From the NCBI GenBank assembly GCA_041228285.1, contig CP166133.1, positions 248,001-312,000 of the forward strand: a stretch of 64,000 bases of DNA, written 5' to 3'. The DNA comes from Neisseriaceae bacterium CLB008. Its GTDB lineage: Bacteria; Pseudomonadota; Gammaproteobacteria; Burkholderiales; Neisseriaceae. Both the position numbers and the translations under genes were made by a program. How positions within the stretch are numbered: position 1 is the stretch's first letter; each line of letters opens with the position of its first letter. Positions 1 to 9,654 of the stretch are shown here, piece by piece. Under the pieces are notes generated by a model, which saw nothing but the letters and a program-made list of their open reading frames with translations, did not search any database and was not told the DNA's origin.

Positions 1-371
1 GCAAAGTTAGGCAGTAAGCCAATCAAGACCGTTGCGCCGCCCATTAAGACCACGGTGAGCACCAGCATTTTTTTCCGGCCTAGTCGATCGCCAAAGTGGC
101 CAAACACAATGCCGCCTAAGGGGCGAAATAAAAAGCCCACGCCAAAGGTGGCAAAGGCCGCCAGCGTGCCCATGCTGGGGCTGATGCTGGGAAAGAATTG
201 CTGATTAAACACTAGGGCGGCGACGATGCCGTAAAGTAAAAAATCATACCAGTCGACAACGGCACCCACAAAGCTACTCAGGGCGGCGCGTTTGGCGCGT
301 TGTTCTTGTTCAGTGGCTAAGCGTAACGCATCGCTAGCGGCCGAATTGGGGGAAGGGTGAGCGACAGACAC
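1..371 (-). CDS. MFS metabolite:H+ symporter, N-terminal part (cut by window edge)
   Basis: Reading from about 371 towards position 1 gives a 123-residue N-terminal fragment of a major facilitator transporter. A polar, alanine-rich start is followed by a first helix with a VDWYDFLLYG-type motif and the loop signature GHFGDRLGRKK, both typical of the metabolite:H+ symporter branch (ShiA/KgtP/ProP-like). Substrates in that branch are organic acids, betaines or shikimate; the substrate here cannot be told. I placed the start at GTG 371, with a GGA five bases upstream; TTG 386 in the same frame is the alternative. The C-terminal three quarters lie outside the window. Confidence 0.8.
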   Translation of the reverse strand, partial: MSVAHPSPNSAASDALRLATEQEQRAKRAALSSFVGAVVDWYDFLLYGIVAALVFNQQFFPSISPSMGTLAAFATFGVGFLFRPLGGIVFGHFGDRLGRKKMLVLTVVLMGGATVLIGLLPNF

Positions 372-672
372 GGGGTTCCATTTCAAAAAACGAGTGGGGT
401 CGCTAGCTGTAGCGACGACAAAAAAGCATCTTAAGGAGGGCGATTGGGTTTGGTCAAGTTTGGGTGCGGGGCCTTGGGGCGAAACGCATGATTATGGCTA
501 AAAAAAATCGCCTAGAGGGTATCTAGGCGAGAAGAGATGTGTGCAAGCGTCGTGGTTAAGCGTAGGTATTGCTCAGAAAAAGCGTTTGTCGCGGCCATTC
601 CTTCTTTTTTGGCGTTGTTTTGGGCAATAATGCCGCTAATCGTTTTTTTGGGTCAGGTTGGCGCATGCGCCG
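372..672. other. Intergenic region between MFS gene and TauE-like gene
   Basis: No convincing gene. It holds the minus-strand terminator at 500-530 and, nearer the MFS gene, a small dyad (GTCGCT 399-404 with AGCGAC 411-416) in what should be the MFS promoter or leader. A 68-codon frame at 537-743 has no family resemblance and runs into the end of the permease gene, so I do not call it. Confidence 0.5.
500..530 (-). terminator. Rho-independent terminator after TauE-like gene
   Basis: A perfect 9-bp stem (508-516 with 522-530) and 5-base loop is followed on the minus strand by eight T residues (500-507). It lies about 140 bases past the stop of the minus-strand permease. Confidence 0.8.
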
Positions 673-1461
673 CTAGAGGCAAATGGCGATCAAGACTAGG
701 AAGAGCAGCGCGACATAAATTTTGGCGTGGAGGGCATCGTTGATTTTGGGTAGACAGGTTTTGGCGAAGACGATGCCGACCAGGCCGGCGACAAACAGCA
801 GGCCTAAAATGTGTACATTAATGTAGCCAAGGTAAAACGGCGCATCAATCTTGCCCTGGCCAAGGAAGGCGTAGGCACCGGCACCAATCAAGGCCACGGG
901 AATCGACAGCGGGTTGGCCGCGCTGACGCAGTGCTTCATGGCGTAGCCGTGGCGGCGTAATAAGGGCACCGTCATCACGCTGCCGCCCACGCCTAAGGCT
1001 GTGGCCACGATGCCGATAACAGGGCCACCGAGAAACAGCGTGGTGGGCCGCATCGCTTTGGCGTCAGGCTGCTGTAAAAAACCACGGCGAAACAGGCAGT
1101 CGGCGATGGTGATCACCATATAGATGATGAATAAGAGCCGCACCGTCTGGTCGGCCAAAGCCACCGAAAAGGCGGCGCCCAGCGCGGCACCGATGGCGAT
1201 GAAGTAAATCAAGGGGGTGATGGTTTCTTTTAATATGTTGCCGCTGCGCCAATTGCTGTAGCTGGCGTAGCTGGCGGTTAGAATCATCACCGCCGTTGAG
1301 GTGGCCACGGCCACGTGCATGGCTTCATGCCCCAGCTGTGGCTGTTGACTTAAGAGGTAATACACAAACGGTACCACCACAAAGCCGCCGCCAAAGCCAA
1401 ATAAAATGGTGGTGATGCCTGCGCCAAAGCCTACGGCTAGAATCAAAGCAAGTTCAAACAT
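673..1461 (-). CDS. TauE/SafE (TSUP) family membrane permease
   Basis: This 262-residue polytopic protein fits the TSUP family of putative sulfite, taurine or sulfoacetate exporters. It begins with a glycine-rich helix (GAGITTILFGFGGGFVVVP region) and has a second glycine-rich repeat in the middle (ALGVGGSVMTVPLL), the two-repeat pattern usual for the family. About eight hydrophobic segments are visible and there is no signal peptide. It is transcribed divergently from an AraC-type regulator, a common arrangement for a regulated transporter, so that regulator may control it (inference). The substrate is unknown. Confidence 0.85.
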   Translation of the reverse strand: MFELALILAVGFGAGITTILFGFGGGFVVVPFVYYLLSQQPQLGHEAMHVAVATSTAVMILTASYASYSNWRSGNILKETITPLIYFIAIGAALGAAFSVALADQTVRLLFIIYMVITIADCLFRRGFLQQPDAKAMRPTTLFLGGPVIGIVATALGVGGSVMTVPLLRRHGYAMKHCVSAANPLSIPVALIGAGAYAFLGQGKIDAPFYLGYINVHILGLLFVAGLVGIVFAKTCLPKINDALHAKIYVALLFLVLIAICL

Positions 1462-1594
1462 CTTAATTCTCTATTTCCAAATGATCTTTAAAAAAAGAGT
1501 GTAGGCGGTTAAGATGAGGCGTGCTTTATGGATTCAGACAAGAATCATTGAGAATCCGCCACGACCTACATCTAAACCTAAGGGAGTAGCCCAC

Positions 1595-2368
1595 ATGCGC
1601 AACGCCTTGATTGCCGACCATGATCAGACTGACCGTGAGGTGGTGGCCATCGGCACCGACTATCCACCTCAGCATGTCTTGCCCATGCACCACCATCGCC
1701 GTGCCCAATTGCTGTATGGGGTGACCGGCGTGATGCAGGTAAGGACGCCGATGGGGCAATGGGTGGTGCCGCCGCAGCGGGCGGTCTGGCTGCCGGCGGG
1801 CGTGGCGCATGAAGTGCGCATGAGCGGCGTCAGTACCCGTAGCCTGTATATTGAGCCGGCGGCCGTCGCCGCTGAAGCGTTTCAAACCTGTCGAGTGTTG
1901 GCGGTGTCGCCGCTGTTGCGGCAGCTGCTGGTGGCGGCCGTGGACGTGCCGCTGCGGTATGAGCGCGAGGGGCGCGATGGCGTGCTGATGCAGCTTTTAT
2001 TATTGGAGTTGGCGCAGATGGCGACGCTGCCGTTTCATGTGCCCCTGCCGCCGCTTGATGGCCCTTTACTGCGCTGGTGTCAGGCATTTATGAAAGCGCC
2101 TAGCTTGAGGAGTCGTCCTGAAGACGCAGCGGCCGAGCTTTGTGTCAGCGTGCGCACTTTAGGGCGCATGTTTCAAGAACAGGTTGGCCTATCGTTTGCG
2201 CATTGGCGCGAGCGTGTTTGTGTGGTGGTGGCTTTGGCGCGTTTAAGCGAAGGTGTTGCCGTGACCACGGTGGCCTTGGATTTAGGCTATGGCAGCAGCG
2301 CCGCCTTCACCACCATGTTTAAACGGGTGCTGGGGCAGCTGCCCTCGACGTTTGCTGCTAAAGACTAG
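1595..2368 (+). CDS. AraC family transcriptional regulator with N-terminal cupin domain
   Basis: A 257-residue regulator. Residues about 15-100 form a cupin-like sensor (HHHRRAQLLYG, then WVVPPQRAVWLPAGVAHEV). The C-terminal 100 residues hold the two helix-turn-helix motifs of the AraC/XylS family (AAELCVSVRTLGRMFQE and VALDLGYGSSAAFTTMFKR). This architecture resembles NimR-type regulators that control an adjacent exporter. I chose ATG 1595, which has an AAGGGAG ribosome site eight bases upstream, over an upstream in-frame ATG at 1514 that has none. It is divergent from the TauE-like gene, and its stop overlaps the convergent TonB-domain gene by four bases. Confidence 0.87.
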   Translation: MRNALIADHDQTDREVVAIGTDYPPQHVLPMHHHRRAQLLYGVTGVMQVRTPMGQWVVPPQRAVWLPAGVAHEVRMSGVSTRSLYIEPAAVAAEAFQTCRVLAVSPLLRQLLVAAVDVPLRYEREGRDGVLMQLLLLELAQMATLPFHVPLPPLDGPLLRWCQAFMKAPSLRSRPEDAAAELCVSVRTLGRMFQEQVGLSFAHWRERVCVVVALARLSEGVAVTTVALDLGYGSSAAFTTMFKRVLGQLPSTFAAKD

Positions 2369-2718
2369 AGCCGAAACGAGATGATTTGTAGGTATTGGTG
2401 TGGGATGGCCTGATTGCCGCGTTTAGCAGGGGTAAAGCGCCAGCGCTTGGCAGCCTTGAGGGCGGCCCGATCTAGGTCGCGATCGCCGCTGCTTTGGGCG
2501 ATGCTGGTCTGGGTGATCCGGCCTTGGGCGTCGACGTCTAAGAGTAGATGAACGTCGCCCTCATGTTTGGCAACGCGTGCGGCAGCCGGGTAGGAAATGG
2601 TGCTTTGTGAGGCGTTGATCAGGGCGCCAGAGATGACTTGTGGCGGCTGGGCGCAGGCGGTGAGGCTGAGGCTGATGGCCAGTAAGCAGGCAAAAGAAAG
2701 GCGGTTGATGAGGTTCAT
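2365..2718 (-). CDS. TonB C-terminal-domain lipoprotein
   Basis: A 117-residue protein. The N-terminus is a lipoprotein signal with lipobox LTAC at about residues 19-22. The rest matches the TonB C-terminal fold: YPAAARVAKHEGDVHLLLDVDAQG, then DRDLDRAALKAAKRWRF near the end. True TonB has an N-terminal membrane anchor and a long proline-rich spacer, both missing here, so this is a stand-alone TonB-box-like domain tethered by lipid to a membrane. Function is unknown; a role in envelope energisation or as a periplasmic adaptor is only a guess. It converges on the AraC gene with a four-base overlap and shares the downstream strand with tRNA-Arg and ispB. Confidence 0.75.
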   Translation of the reverse strand: MNLINRLSFACLLAISLSLTACAQPPQVISGALINASQSTISYPAAARVAKHEGDVHLLLDVDAQGRITQTSIAQSSGDRDLDRAALKAAKRWRFTPAKRGNQAIPHQYLQIISFRL

Positions 2719-2740
2719 GGTCGCGTGGATGATAATGGTT

Positions 2741-2770
2741 AAAAAATAACCCCATCACTGAGGATGGGGT
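2741..2770 (-). terminator. Terminator after tRNA-Arg
   Basis: An 8-bp stem ACCCCATC (2749-2756) with GATGGGGT (2763-2770) and 6-base loop is followed on the minus strand by TTATTTTTT. It ends the ispB-tRNA-Arg transcription unit. Confidence 0.85.
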
Positions 2771-2777
2771 GGGTGTT

Positions 2778-2852
2778 TGGCCTCGCCGGGGGGAATCGAA
2801 CCCACATTTTACGCTTAGGAGGCATACGTTCTATCCATTGAACTACGGCGAG
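2778..2852 (-). tRNA. tRNA-Arg (anticodon CCU)
   Basis: A complete cloverleaf on the minus strand. The acceptor stem CTCGCCG pairs perfectly with CGGCGAG, the D arm is GTTC/GAAC, and the anticodon stem is TATGC/GCGTA with one G-T wobble. The loop CTCCTAA gives anticodon CCT, reading AGG. The variable loop is four bases and the T loop is TTCGATT, followed by discriminator G and an encoded CCA. The T stem GTGGG/CCCCC contains a T-C mismatch at its second pair, which is unusual. It starts about ten bases after the ispB stop, so the two may be co-transcribed. Confidence 0.93.
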
Positions 2853-2862
2853 TAGGGGTTCT

Positions 2863-3837
2863 TTAAGACAGGCGGGCGGCCGATGATTCAGCTAGCTGGA
2901 TCATGGCCTGTTTGACGTCGTTGTCAGGTAGGCCAGCTAGGCTAGCGACGGCTTGGGCGCAGGCTTTTTCGGCTTCGGTCTTGGCGTAGGCGAGGGCACC
3001 AGAAGCCATGACGTGGGCGTGAATCTTATCAAAGTAATCGCGATCAGCGTGTTCTAGAGCGTAGCGCACGTCGGCTGCTGCGGCTTCATTGCCTTGCTGC
3101 ATGATGTAGATCAGCGGTAGGGTTGGCTTGCCTTCGGCTAAGTCGTCACCCACGTTTTTACCGATCTGCTCGGCGTCGCCTGAGTAGTCTAAAATGTCGT
3201 CGATGATTTGGAAGGCGGTGCCTAAATGCATGCCGTAGTTTTTCAAGGCCAGCTCTTGTTCAGGGTTAGCCTTGGCCAACAGCGCACCGACCTGGGCAGC
3301 GGCTTCAAACAGCTTGGCGGTTTTGTATTGAATCACTTGAAGGTATTCGGCTTCGGTGATGTCGGTGTTGCCTATGTTCATCAGCTGCATCACTTCGCCT
3401 TCGGCGATGATGTTGGTGGCACTGGCCATGACTTCTAAAATACGCATGTCGTGGGTGTTGACCATCAGCTGGAAGGCGCGGGTGTATAAAAAGTCACCTA
3501 CGAGTACCGAGGCGGCGTTGCCAAACAGATTATTGGCTGTGGCGCGGCCACGGCGTAAATCACTTTCATCGACCACGTCATCGTGTAGCAGTGTGGAGGT
3601 GTGAATGAATTCCACCATCGCGGCTAAAGAATAAAGCGGTGCTTGATCGTAGCCGAGGATTTTACCGGCCAAGATGGTGATGATCGGGCGAAGACGCTTG
3701 CCCCCTGCGCTGATGATGTAGTGGCCGATTTGTGAAATCAAGGCAACCTCAGACTGGACGGCTTGGTTAATCACCACGTTCACTTTAGAAAGGTCAGAGT
3801 CTAAATGCTCTTTGAAATAAGGCAAATTCTGTAACAT
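2863..3837 (-). CDS. ispB: Octaprenyl diphosphate synthase
   Basis: A 324-residue trans-prenyltransferase that elongates farnesyl diphosphate with isopentenyl diphosphate to make the ubiquinone side chain. The first aspartate-rich motif is LLHDDVVDESDLRRG at about residues 88-102 and the second is FQIIDDILDYSGD at about 212-224. GGKRLRP near residue 46 binds the pyrophosphate. Length and motifs fit IspB. It is divergent from rplU, the usual betaproteobacterial order. The start ATG 3837 has no clear Shine-Dalgarno. A TGCTATAAT extended -10 lies upstream at 3879-3887. Confidence 0.95.
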   Translation of the reverse strand: MLQNLPYFKEHLDSDLSKVNVVINQAVQSEVALISQIGHYIISAGGKRLRPIITILAGKILGYDQAPLYSLAAMVEFIHTSTLLHDDVVDESDLRRGRATANNLFGNAASVLVGDFLYTRAFQLMVNTHDMRILEVMASATNIIAEGEVMQLMNIGNTDITEAEYLQVIQYKTAKLFEAAAQVGALLAKANPEQELALKNYGMHLGTAFQIIDDILDYSGDAEQIGKNVGDDLAEGKPTLPLIYIMQQGNEAAAADVRYALEHADRDYFDKIHAHVMASGALAYAKTEAEKACAQAVASLAGLPDNDVKQAMIQLAESSAARLS

Positions 3838-3878
3838 AGGGAGTCTAATTCATTTCGCACAGGGTTAAACAGCTTGAA

Positions 3879-3887
3879 ATTATAGCA
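3879..3887 (-). promoter_or_regulatory. Extended -10 promoter for ispB
   Basis: The minus strand reads TGCTATAAT, a perfect TGn extended -10, about 40 bases upstream of the ispB start. No good -35 hexamer is visible at 17 bases, as is usual for extended -10 promoters. Confidence 0.6.
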
Positions 3888-3962
3888 GAATGCATTTTTT
3901 TGTGTTCGCTTTCTTTGTAATAGTTTTATGGGCGTAAATACGACAGCCAAACGCAATAAAAA

Positions 3963-3991
3963 TTGACACTTATATCGACTTTCGCTATTAT
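3963..3991 (+). promoter_or_regulatory. Sigma70 promoter of rplU-rpmA
   Basis: Perfect -35 TTGACA (3963-3968), 17-base spacer, and -10 TATTAT (3986-3991). Transcription would start near 3998 and give a leader of about 60 bases before rplU. The leader contains a small hairpin (CTTG...CAAG around 4015-4030). Confidence 0.8.
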
Positions 3992-4058
3992 CTTGGGTTC
4001 TTTCGTGAAGATGGCTTGTTTAAAAGCAAGACATCAATTTAATTGTTCGGAGTTGAGT

Positions 4059-4370
4059 ATGTACGCGGTCATAAAAACTGGCGGTAAACAATATAAAGTT
4101 ACCGTTGGCCAAAAATTAAAAGTAGAACAGATACCTGCAGAACTCGACAGCCAAATCGTACTTGAAGAAGTATTGATGATTGCTGACGGTGAAGATCTAG
4201 CAGTAGGTAGCCCAATGGTGGCTGGTGCTTCTGTGCAAGCAACGGTTGTTGCCCACGGTCGCGGCGAAAAAGTACGCATTTTCAAAATGCGTCGTCGTAA
4301 GCACTCACAAAAACACCAGGGTCATCGTCAGAATTATACTGAAATTCGCATCGATGCGATTTCTAAGTAA
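4059..4370 (+). CDS. rplU: 50S ribosomal protein L21
   Basis: A 103-residue protein starting [14 protein letters not shown], the hallmark of L21, with the basic C-terminal [16 protein letters not shown] region that contacts 23S rRNA. ATG 4059 was chosen because it gives the conserved N-terminus and has GGAG six bases upstream; an upstream frame to 3963 lies inside the promoter. It is followed 15 bases later by rpmA, the universal L21-L27 pair. Confidence 0.98.
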   Translation: MYAVIKTGGKQYKVTVGQKLKVEQIPAELDSQIVLEEVLMIADGEDLAVGSPMVAGASVQATVVAHGRGEKVRIFKMRRRKHSQKHQGHRQNYTEIRIDAISK

Positions 4371-4385
4371 CAGGAGTTAAGATAA

Positions 4386-4658
4386 ATGGCAACTAAAAAA
4401 GCAGGCGGTAGCTCTAGAAACGGCCGCGACTCAGAAGCTAAACGCTTAGGCGTTAAAGTTTACGGCAGTGAATTGATTCCAGCAGGTTCAATCATTGTGC
4501 GCCAACGTGGTACTCGTTTCCATGCTGGTACCAACGTAGGCATGGGCAAAGACCACACTTTGTTTGCAAAAGTTGACGGTTACGTTGAATTCACGACCAA
4601 AAGTCGTTTCAACCGCAAAACTGTAAACGTTAAGCCTTACACCGGCGCAGACGAGTAA
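4386..4658 (+). CDS. rpmA: 50S ribosomal protein L27
   Basis: A 90-residue L27 beginning [17 protein letters not shown], the flexible N-terminal tail that reaches the peptidyl transferase centre. No cleavable extension of the Firmicutes type precedes it. The rest ([22 protein letters not shown]) is strongly conserved. It is co-transcribed with rplU and closed by a strong terminator. Confidence 0.98.
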   Translation: MATKKAGGSSRNGRDSEAKRLGVKVYGSELIPAGSIIVRQRGTRFHAGTNVGMGKDHTLFAKVDGYVEFTTKSRFNRKTVNVKPYTGADE

Positions 4659-4673
4659 TTCGGTTTCAGAAGA

Positions 4674-4710
4674 ATAGCCCTATCTAATCAGATGGGGCTA
4701 TTTTTATTTA
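4674..4710 (+). terminator. Terminator after rpmA
   Basis: A 12-bp stem (4674-4685 with 4690-4701, one G-T wobble) and 4-base loop AATC, followed by a T-rich tract. It ends the rplU-rpmA unit. Confidence 0.88.
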
Positions 4711-4747
4711 TGCGTCTGTGATTTTTAAGTATGATTAAGTAGTTTAG

Positions 4748-5968
<1,221 letters not shown>

Positions 5969-6026
5969 GCTTTACTCAGCTTAAAGGTCGATTAATTATG
6001 CCACCGTGAGGTGGGAAAGCGTGCAC

Positions 6027-7427
6027 ATGTTACATATATACAATACCTTGAGTCGCAAGAAAGAAGTGTTTAAACCCATCGATGAGCAGAATGTACGCAT
6101 GTATGTGTGTGGCATGACGGTTTATGATTATTGTCATTTGGGCCATGCCCGCGTGATGGTGGTGTTTGACATGGTGACTCGCTGGTTGCGTGTATTGGGC
6201 TACCCCTTAACCTATGTGCGCAACATCACCGATATTGACGACAAAATCATTCAGCGTGCGCTAGAAAACGGCGAAACCATTCAAAGCCTCACCCAGCGTT
6301 TTATTGATGCCATGGATGAGGATTCAGCCGCCCTAGGCGTGTTGCGTCCTGACCATGAGCCGCGCGCGACCGATCACGTCGACGACATGATTGCGCTGAT
6401 TGAACGCCTGATTGCCAATGGCAAAGCCTATGCGGCTGACAATGGCGACGTGTATTATGCTGTGCGCACGTTTGCCGACTATGGCCGTTTGTCTGGCAAA
6501 AGCCTAGACGATCTGCGCGCCGGTGAGCGTGTGGAAGTCGATGGCTTTAAAAAAGATCCTTTGGATTTTGTGCTGTGGAAGGCCGTCAAGCCTGGCGAGC
6601 CGAGCTGGACTAGCCCTTGGGGCGAAGGTCGCCCCGGTTGGCACATCGAGTGTTCCGCCATGAGTGAGCAGTTATTGGGCGCTCATTTTGACATTCACGG
6701 CGGTGGCGCTGACCTACAGTTCCCTCATCATGAGAACGAAATCGCGCAAAGCTGCGGCGCTCATCAGTGCAACGACCACGACCACAATCATGGTTTTGTG
6801 AACTACTGGATGCACAACGGCTTTATTCGTGTGGACAATGAGAAGATGTCTAAATCGTTAGGCAATTTCTTTACCATTCGTGAAGTGTTGGAAAAGTTTG
6901 ATCCAGAAGTGGTGCGCTTTTTTGTTTTACGCGCCCACTATCGTAGCCCACTGAACTATTCCGACGTGCATTTGGCCGACGCCCGTAGCTCACTAAAACG
7001 TTTGTATACGGCTCTGAATCAGGTGCCTGCCGCGGCATTTGACGTCAAAGCCGACAGCAATGACTACAGCCAACGCTTTTTTGCCGCCATGAACGACGAC
7101 TTCAATACGGTGGAAGCCGTAGCGGTGCTGTTTGAATTGGCTAATGAAGTAAATAAAACCAAAGACGCTGCCCTAGCTGGCTGTTTGAAAGCATTGGGCG
7201 GCCTGCTTGGCCTACTGGAGCGTGAGCCAGAAGCCTATCTGCATCAAGAAATTGGTGCCCAAGGCAATGGTTTAAGCGCCGAGGCCATTGAGGCGATGAT
7301 TCAGCAGCGTAAAGACGCGCGCGCGAATAAGGATTGGGCTGAGTCTGACCGCATCCGCGATGAATTGGCTGAACAAGGCGTGGTCTTGGAAGATGGTGGT
7401 GCAGGCACCACATGGCGTCGCGCTTGA
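6027..7427 (+). CDS. cysS: Cysteinyl-tRNA synthetase
   Basis: A 466-residue class I synthetase that charges tRNA-Cys. The zinc and active-site cysteine is in [15 protein letters not shown] (C28; HLGH is the HIGH variant, 37-40). Further zinc ligands are in GWHIECSAM and in the HHENEIAQS stretch. [10 protein letters not shown] near residue 270 is the KMSKS loop. Length is normal. I chose ATG 6027, seven codons inside the longest frame, because it yields the conserved [13 protein letters not shown] start. A three-codon frame (ATG 5998, stop TGA) lies just upstream and may be chance. Confidence 0.96.
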   Translation: MLHIYNTLSRKKEVFKPIDEQNVRMYVCGMTVYDYCHLGHARVMVVFDMVTRWLRVLGYPLTYVRNITDIDDKIIQRALENGETIQSLTQRFIDAMDEDSAALGVLRPDHEPRATDHVDDMIALIERLIANGKAYAADNGDVYYAVRTFADYGRLSGKSLDDLRAGERVEVDGFKKDPLDFVLWKAVKPGEPSWTSPWGEGRPGWHIECSAMSEQLLGAHFDIHGGGADLQFPHHENEIAQSCGAHQCNDHDHNHGFVNYWMHNGFIRVDNEKMSKSLGNFFTIREVLEKFDPEVVRFFVLRAHYRSPLNYSDVHLADARSSLKRLYTALNQVPAAAFDVKADSNDYSQRFFAAMNDDFNTVEAVAVLFELANEVNKTKDAALAGCLKALGGLLGLLEREPEAYLHQEIGAQGNGLSAEAIEAMIQQRKDARANKDWAESDRIRDELAEQGVVLEDGGAGTTWRRA

Positions 7428-7448
7428 TTGATAAATGATGCTTAATGC

Positions 7449-7477
7449 TTGCTTTTGCACCGTAGGCGTTAGATAAT
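7449..7477 (+). promoter_or_regulatory. Possible rpmE promoter
   Basis: TTGCTT (7449-7454), 17 bases, then GATAAT (7472-7477). The -35 is a weak match. The -10 lies in the left arm of the dyad TAGATAA/TTATCTA that spans the leader (about 7470 and 7525). Confidence 0.4.
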
Positions 7478-7541
7478 GTTCCACTTGAAATTTTTTGAAG
7501 CACAGGCAAATTCCCTGTGTCCGCTTATCTAAGGAAATCAC

Positions 7542-7757
7542 ATGAAACAAGATGTTCACCCAGAATACCACGCAGTGCAAGTGACTTGCTCTTGCGGTAA
7601 CGCTTTTGAAACCAAATCAACCATGGCTAAAGAAACCTTTAGCATTGAGGTTTGTTCAGAATGTCACCCATTCTACACTGGCAAACAAAAAATCGTTGAC
7701 AGTGCCGGTCGCGTTGATAAATTCCAACAAAAATTTGGCAATATGTTCAAACGCTAA
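7542..7757 (+). CDS. rpmE: 50S ribosomal protein L31 (zinc-binding form)
   Basis: A 71-residue L31. The start [19 protein letters not shown] carries the CxC pair and the middle [12 protein letters not shown] gives the CxxC/H pair, so this is the zinc-containing (C+) paralogue rather than the zinc-independent YkgM type. The ribosome site AAGGAAA sits upstream of ATG 7542. It is monocistronic with a strong terminator. Confidence 0.97.
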   Translation: MKQDVHPEYHAVQVTCSCGNAFETKSTMAKETFSIEVCSECHPFYTGKQKIVDSAGRVDKFQQKFGNMFKR

Positions 7758-7773
7758 TCAGCCCAGAACACAG

Positions 7774-7800
7774 AAAAGACAGCTTAGGCTGTCTTTTTTT
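7774..7800 (+). terminator. Terminator after rpmE
   Basis: A 10-bp perfect stem (7774-7783 with 7788-7797) and TTAG loop, running into a T tract. Confidence 0.9.
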
Positions 7801-7869
7801 ATTGCTGTTTTTGCCTAAATAGGGGTGTATTTTGGTACACTGAGGCATTAACGGCACACTTATTGGCGT

Positions 7870-9654
7870 ATGTTTACTTATAAATCTCCTCTGGACGCAG
7901 ATCAGGCAAGGCCTACGGAAAAGCCTTGGGTACTGCTGTTGCTGTGTTTTGTTTGGCTTTGGCCGGGTATTTTTTCCCATGACCTGTGGAAGCCGCACGA
8001 GCCTTACATCTACGAGGCGATAAAAGACATGCTGGCCAATGGCTCGGTGGTTGCGCCCAATGTCCATGGGTTTTGGTATTTAGAAACGCCGCCTTTATAC
8101 TTATGGGTGGGGGCATTGTTTCAACGGCTGTTCTCGCCGTGGTTGTTACATAGCTATGACGCCACACGCTTGGCCACGCCCTTTTTTATGGTGCTGGCGC
8201 TGACCTTTGCGGGCATGGCGGGTAGGGCACTCCTGGGTCGGCGCCATGGCCGCAGCGTGGTGCTGATATTGATCGGCTGCGCCGGCATGATGATGACCGG
8301 CCACTCGATGGACAGTATGGCGGCCACCTTTATGGGCTACGCCATGGGTTTTTATGCCTTCAGTACAGTGCAAACCCGTCCTGCGTTGTCAGGCTTCTTG
8401 CTGGGCTTGTCCTGGGTCATCGTGTTCTTATCGTCTAATTTACTCAGCGTGTTCTTAATGCTGATGGTGGCGTTCTTTTTGCTGTTTTACGCCCGCTGGC
8501 GGGTTAAGGCCTACGCCATTACGCTGTCTTTTGCGGTGCTGGTGGCGCTGCCTTTAGGCTTTCTGTGGCCTAATGCCTTGGCCAAAACCAATCCTGATGC
8601 CTTTGCTTTTTGGTGGCAGCAATATGCTCTGGGACAGCTGAACCATTTAAGCTTTAAGCAGTTCTTCAGCAATCTTGGTTATTATTTGACGGTGATGAGC
8701 TGGTCTGCCTTTCCGGCCTGGCCTTTGGCCTTGTGGACGATTTATCGGCGCCAATACGTGTCGGCCTTTATGCTTAAGTTTTGCGGCTTTTGGTTTTTGA
8801 CCATCTTGTTTATCCTGAGCTTGGGTAATCATCAAGTCACCGAAAATGCTTTGCCGCTGTTGCTGCCGCTGGCGGTCTTGGGCGGCGCTCAATTAGACAA
8901 TTTACGCCGTGGTCCAGCGGCCTTCTTGAACTGGTTCGGCGCCATGACGTTTGGTGCCTTGGCCATCTTTATCTGGCTAGGCTTCTTAGCCATGAACTTC
9001 GGTTGGCCGGCTAAGCTGGCCGAACGAGCTTTGTACTTTAGCCCTTATTACGTGCCTAAGCTGTATGCTTTTGCCATTGTGTTTGGCCTGATGATGACGC
9101 CGGTGTGGCTGTGGGCGGTGACGCGTCGCCATTTACGCGGCCGTCAAGCCGTGACCAATTGGGCGGCGGGCATGACCTTAGTGTGGCTGTTGATGTTGAG
9201 CCTGTTTTTGCCGTGGCTGGATAAAATCAAAAGCTACCGCCCCGTGGTCGACCAAATGGTCAATAGTCTGGATGCCCAGACGGTGGCGGCCATTGAGGCC
9301 GGTGAGGTGTGTATTCAGGCGCAGTCGCGCCAGCTGGTTTTGCTGACGGCCTGGCGTGAGTACAGTGATCTGCCGATTAATACCTTTGAATATCAACTCA
9401 ATGATTGTGGCTATTGGCTCAATACGGCTAAGCGTGAGCCGCAGCTGGTTATGGGCCAGGCAGATCCTGCCGGCTGGGCGCCTGTGTGGCTGGGGCATCG
9501 ACCCCGCGAAAATAATGAATGGTTTGTGCTGTACCAAAAACAGCAGCCTAAACGAGCCGCCCGAAAACCGGTGCCAGAGGGTGGTTCGGCTGAACTGTGG
9601 GTACCGCCTTTAGACCGTTTTGAGGCAGCGCCGCCCTCGGTGTTTAGCCGCTAA
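7870..9654 (+). CDS. GT-C fold membrane glycosyltransferase-like protein (ArnT/PMT family)
   Basis: A 594-residue protein with about eleven to twelve hydrophobic segments. After the first helix it carries DLWKPHEPYIYEAI, resembling the first periplasmic loop of GT-39/ArnT-type enzymes, which holds acidic catalytic residues, followed by FWYLETPPLYLW, a typical ArnT-like motif. Such enzymes move a sugar from a polyprenyl phosphate carrier to lipid A, protein or glycan in the inner membrane. The soluble C-terminal 140 residues are periplasmic or cytosolic and end in a proline-rich tail. No partner glycan genes are nearby, so acceptor and donor are unknown. Confidence 0.75.
   Translation: MFTYKSPLDADQARPTEKPWVLLLLCFVWLWPGIFSHDLWKPHEPYIYEAIKDMLANGSVVAPNVHGFWYLETPPLYLWVGALFQRLFSPWLLHSYDATRLATPFFMVLALTFAGMAGRALLGRRHGRSVVLILIGCAGMMMTGHSMDSMAATFMGYAMGFYAFSTVQTRPALSGFLLGLSWVIVFLSSNLLSVFLMLMVAFFLLFYARWRVKAYAITLSFAVLVALPLGFLWPNALAKTNPDAFAFWWQQYALGQLNHLSFKQFFSNLGYYLTVMSWSAFPAWPLALWTIYRRQYVSAFMLKFCGFWFLTILFILSLGNHQVTENALPLLLPLAVLGGAQLDNLRRGPAAFLNWFGAMTFGALAIFIWLGFLAMNFGWPAKLAERALYFSPYYVPKLYAFAIVFGLMMTPVWLWAVTRRHLRGRQAVTNWAAGMTLVWLLMLSLFLPWLDKIKSYRPVVDQMVNSLDAQTVAAIEAGEVCIQAQSRQLVLLTAWREYSDLPINTFEYQLNDCGYWLNTAKREPQLVMGQADPAGWAPVWLGHRPRENNEWFVLYQKQQPKRAARKPVPEGGSAELWVPPLDRFEAAPPSVFSR

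Noticed and set aside
537-743. 68-codon plus-strand frame
   Set aside because: No ribosome site, no recognisable family, and it overlaps the terminal part of the permease gene.
5998-6009. Three-codon leader peptide before cysS
   Set aside because: Too short to judge, contains no cysteine codons, and no attenuator follows.
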